A stretch of 64,000 nucleotides of DNA from a virus, in the IMG/VR virus record IMGVR_UViG_3300023178_000030, positions 1-64,000 of that record; one strand, 5' to 3'. The position numbers and the translations under genes are program-made. Below are positions 63,110 through 64,000 of the stretch, piece by piece; positions within the stretch are counted from its first letter, which is position 1; each line of letters opens with the position of its first letter. The notes under the pieces are model-generated. The model had not been told where the DNA came from, searched no databases, and was given only the letters and a program-made list of their open reading frames with translations.

Positions 63110-63533
63110 CACCACCAACGAATAAAGATACAAGTACACCATCTCTGATTTGTTTTTTTCGTCTTAATTTTTTATAGACTTGTTCTTCTCTTTGTCGTTT
63201 TAATTTTCTTCGTAGTGCAATCATTTCTTCGTAAACTGTTCCACCATAACGCCACTTAATCATAGTTGCAAGATCAGCTTCCATTTGTTGTATTTTCTTT
63301 TTATGAACGATAATGTCTAACGCCTCTTGTTCAACAGACTTTGCAGCCATGAACTTTTTCATACTAGATGGATTTTCTCGTTCCTGTCTTGCATGATTGA
63401 AATCGGAGACTGCACTAAACCATTTACCGATTTGTCCTGTGACATCTTCGATATCTCTACCTGCATCAACTAATTTTTTGATACCATTAAATGCAGCTGT
63501 AGCCGCAGTAATGGCAGTAATTGGATCTATCAA
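62994..63533 (-). CDS. Conserved marine-phage protein with a C-terminal membrane span (179 aa)
   Basis: I chose TTG 63533 with AGAGG 8 bp upstream, giving IDPITAITAATAAFNGIKKLV after the start, the usual beginning of this family; a longer frame from TTG 63611 is less likely. KKFMAAKSVEQEALDIIVHKKKIQQME and the basic KLKRQREEQVYKKLRRKKQI precede a span (VLVSLFVGGVMWIIFELVAL). Function unknown. It is read from the minus strand and may use the late box at 63621-63628. Confidence 0.72.
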   Translation of the reverse strand: MIDPITAITAATAAFNGIKKLVDAGRDIEDVTGQIGKWFSAVSDFNHARQERENPSSMKKFMAAKSVEQEALDIIVHKKKIQQMEADLATMIKWRYGGTVYEEMIALRRKLKRQREEQVYKKLRRKKQIRDGVLVSLFVGGVMWIIFELVALSLQWDAEKKARQGGLSTIGTTLEDSKR

Positions 63534-63620
63534 TAGATTATCCTCTGTTATATTGTTACGATAACAAAAAATGATATAAGAATAGTAAAATGTGGGGTTC
63601 AAGTGAATCAACTCTACAAC

Positions 63621-63634
63621 TATTTATATAAATA
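63621..63634. promoter_or_regulatory. Palindromic pair of T4-type late promoters
   Basis: TATTTATATAAATA is a perfect palindrome that holds one TATAAATA on each strand (63627-63634 plus; 63628 to 63621 minus). Rightward transcription would start near 63640 for the gene at 63660, and leftward near 63615 for the gene at 63533. Confidence 0.72.
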
Positions 63635-63659
63635 TAATATAACAAGGAGAGATAATAAG

Positions 63660-63905
63660 ATGATAAAATCAATGTTATTAAAGAATGATACGGCAATACA
63701 AATCACAATAGGACTATTAATCGCAGTATGTATAGGAATTGTTTCAATGTTAATTTCATTTATAGGTTTCTGGCCTTTCATGTATGCATTATTGTGTGGT
63801 GTTTGTATTTTCTTTCTAATTATGATAATGTTGTGTTTATCAGCTGATTTAGAGAGGGCTCGTGCAAAAGACAGTCCTATGATGGACAGAAATGATTTCT
63901 CGTAG
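63660..63905 (+). CDS. Two-span membrane protein (81 aa)
   Basis: The real start is ATG 63660 with AAGGAGAG upstream; a longer frame from 63603 would begin before the late promoter. The product has spans IQITIGLLIAVCIGIVSMLISFIGF and FMYALLCGVCIFFLIMIMLCL and an acidic/basic tail. It is the first gene rightward from the palindromic late promoter. Confidence 0.65.
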   Translation: MIKSMLLKNDTAIQITIGLLIAVCIGIVSMLISFIGFWPFMYALLCGVCIFFLIMIMLCLSADLERARAKDSPMMDRNDFS

Positions 63906-64000
63906 TAAAAACCCAGACGGTTCTTCATATTATGTTGTAACAAATGATTATGATGATGTATTATTAATTACACAAAATTCATCTATCGCAAACTTTTACA
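63892..64000 (+). CDS. Hypothetical protein, 5' end (partial)
   Basis: An open frame from ATG 63892 runs off the right edge (MISRSKNPDGSSYYVVTNDY and on). GGACAG precedes it and it overlaps the previous gene by 14 bp. Too short to identify. Confidence 0.45.
   Translation, partial: MISRSKNPDGSSYYVVTNDYDDVLLITQNSSIANFY

Noticed and set aside
63620-63943. 107-aa minus-strand frame opposite the terminal membrane gene
   Set aside because: The plus-strand gene has a strong ribosome-binding site and a late promoter; the minus-strand frame has neither.
1-64000. CRISPR arrays, insertion sequences, integrase or attachment sites, and tRNA genes
   Set aside because: None seen: no regularly spaced repeats, no transposase or integrase frames and no recognisable tRNA T-loops.

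Overview
This window is a contiguous stretch of a strongly AT-rich, T4-like marine myovirus genome. The evidence is a nearly complete T4-type replication and recombination set (gp46/47, clamp gp45, clamp loader gp44/gp62, RegA, UvsX, gp41, gp61, gp59, gp32, RNase H), T4-type baseplate and tail genes (gp48, gp53, gp26, gp4, a tape measure, a hub protein), exact T4 late-promoter boxes (TATAAATA), and cargo typical of marine T4-like phages (PhoH, MazG-like, Hsp20, peptide deformylase, class I ribonucleotide reductase, ThyX, ribosomal protein bS21). The host is probably an AT-rich marine proteobacterium. The PqqA peptide and the cytochrome c suggest a host that makes and uses PQQ.

Layout. 1-8020: gp47 end, gp46, deformylase, HAD phosphatase, DUF932, Hsp20, then 45-44-62-regA. 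8021-12844: accessory island (DUF262-HNH nuclease, asparagine-synthase-like PP-loop protein, C5 DNA methyltransferase, CmoA-like methyltransferase) followed by MazG. 12841-16092: uvsX, an oxygenase, gp41. 16089-28342: virion block rich in proteins that start with a T4-like capsid-targeting sequence, including a ligase-like protein and a large nucleotidyltransferase polyprotein. 28345-29297: holin-like and coiled-coil membrane proteins. 29301-34619: primase, nrdA, an oxygenase, a glutaredoxin-NrdB fusion, a nuclease. 34620-41885: small genes, bS21, rnh, peroxiredoxin, lysis-type enzymes. 41886-47401: a structured RNA or terminator, phoH, an exonuclease, a gp33-like gene, gp59, thyX, gp32. 47400-52484 (minus strand): tape measure, EF-hand protein, gp26 with a probable -1 frameshift extension, a gp54-like tube initiator, a structural protein, gp4. 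52531-55619: gp48, gp53, hub protein. 55643-64000: accessory region with a SleB hydrolase, an outer-membrane barrel, a nested gene, PqqA (minus strand), a structured RNA leader, two paralogous proteins flanking an oxygenase, a cytochrome c and small membrane proteins.

Regulation is unusually readable. Fourteen sigma70-like promoters (TTGACA, 17-18 bp, TATAAT-like) can be located. Four of them share a conserved upstream box exactly 40 bp from the -35. Three or four place the start codon at or next to the predicted transcription start, which suggests leaderless mRNAs. Two are fused to a T4 late box in one 11-mer (TATTATAAATA). Late promoters precede Hsp20, the first head-internal gene, gp32, gp48, gp4 and the terminal membrane gene.

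The most interesting content is the pair pqqA (59235-59306, minus) and a periplasmic cytochrome c (62302-62622). I infer that they may support PQQ-dependent dehydrogenase electron transfer in the infected cell. Next come the probable programmed frameshift in gp26, the nested basic-protein gene at 57563-57772, the capsid-targeted protein family, and two structured RNAs. All calls come from reading the sequence and from remembered family signatures; no search or folding program was run.
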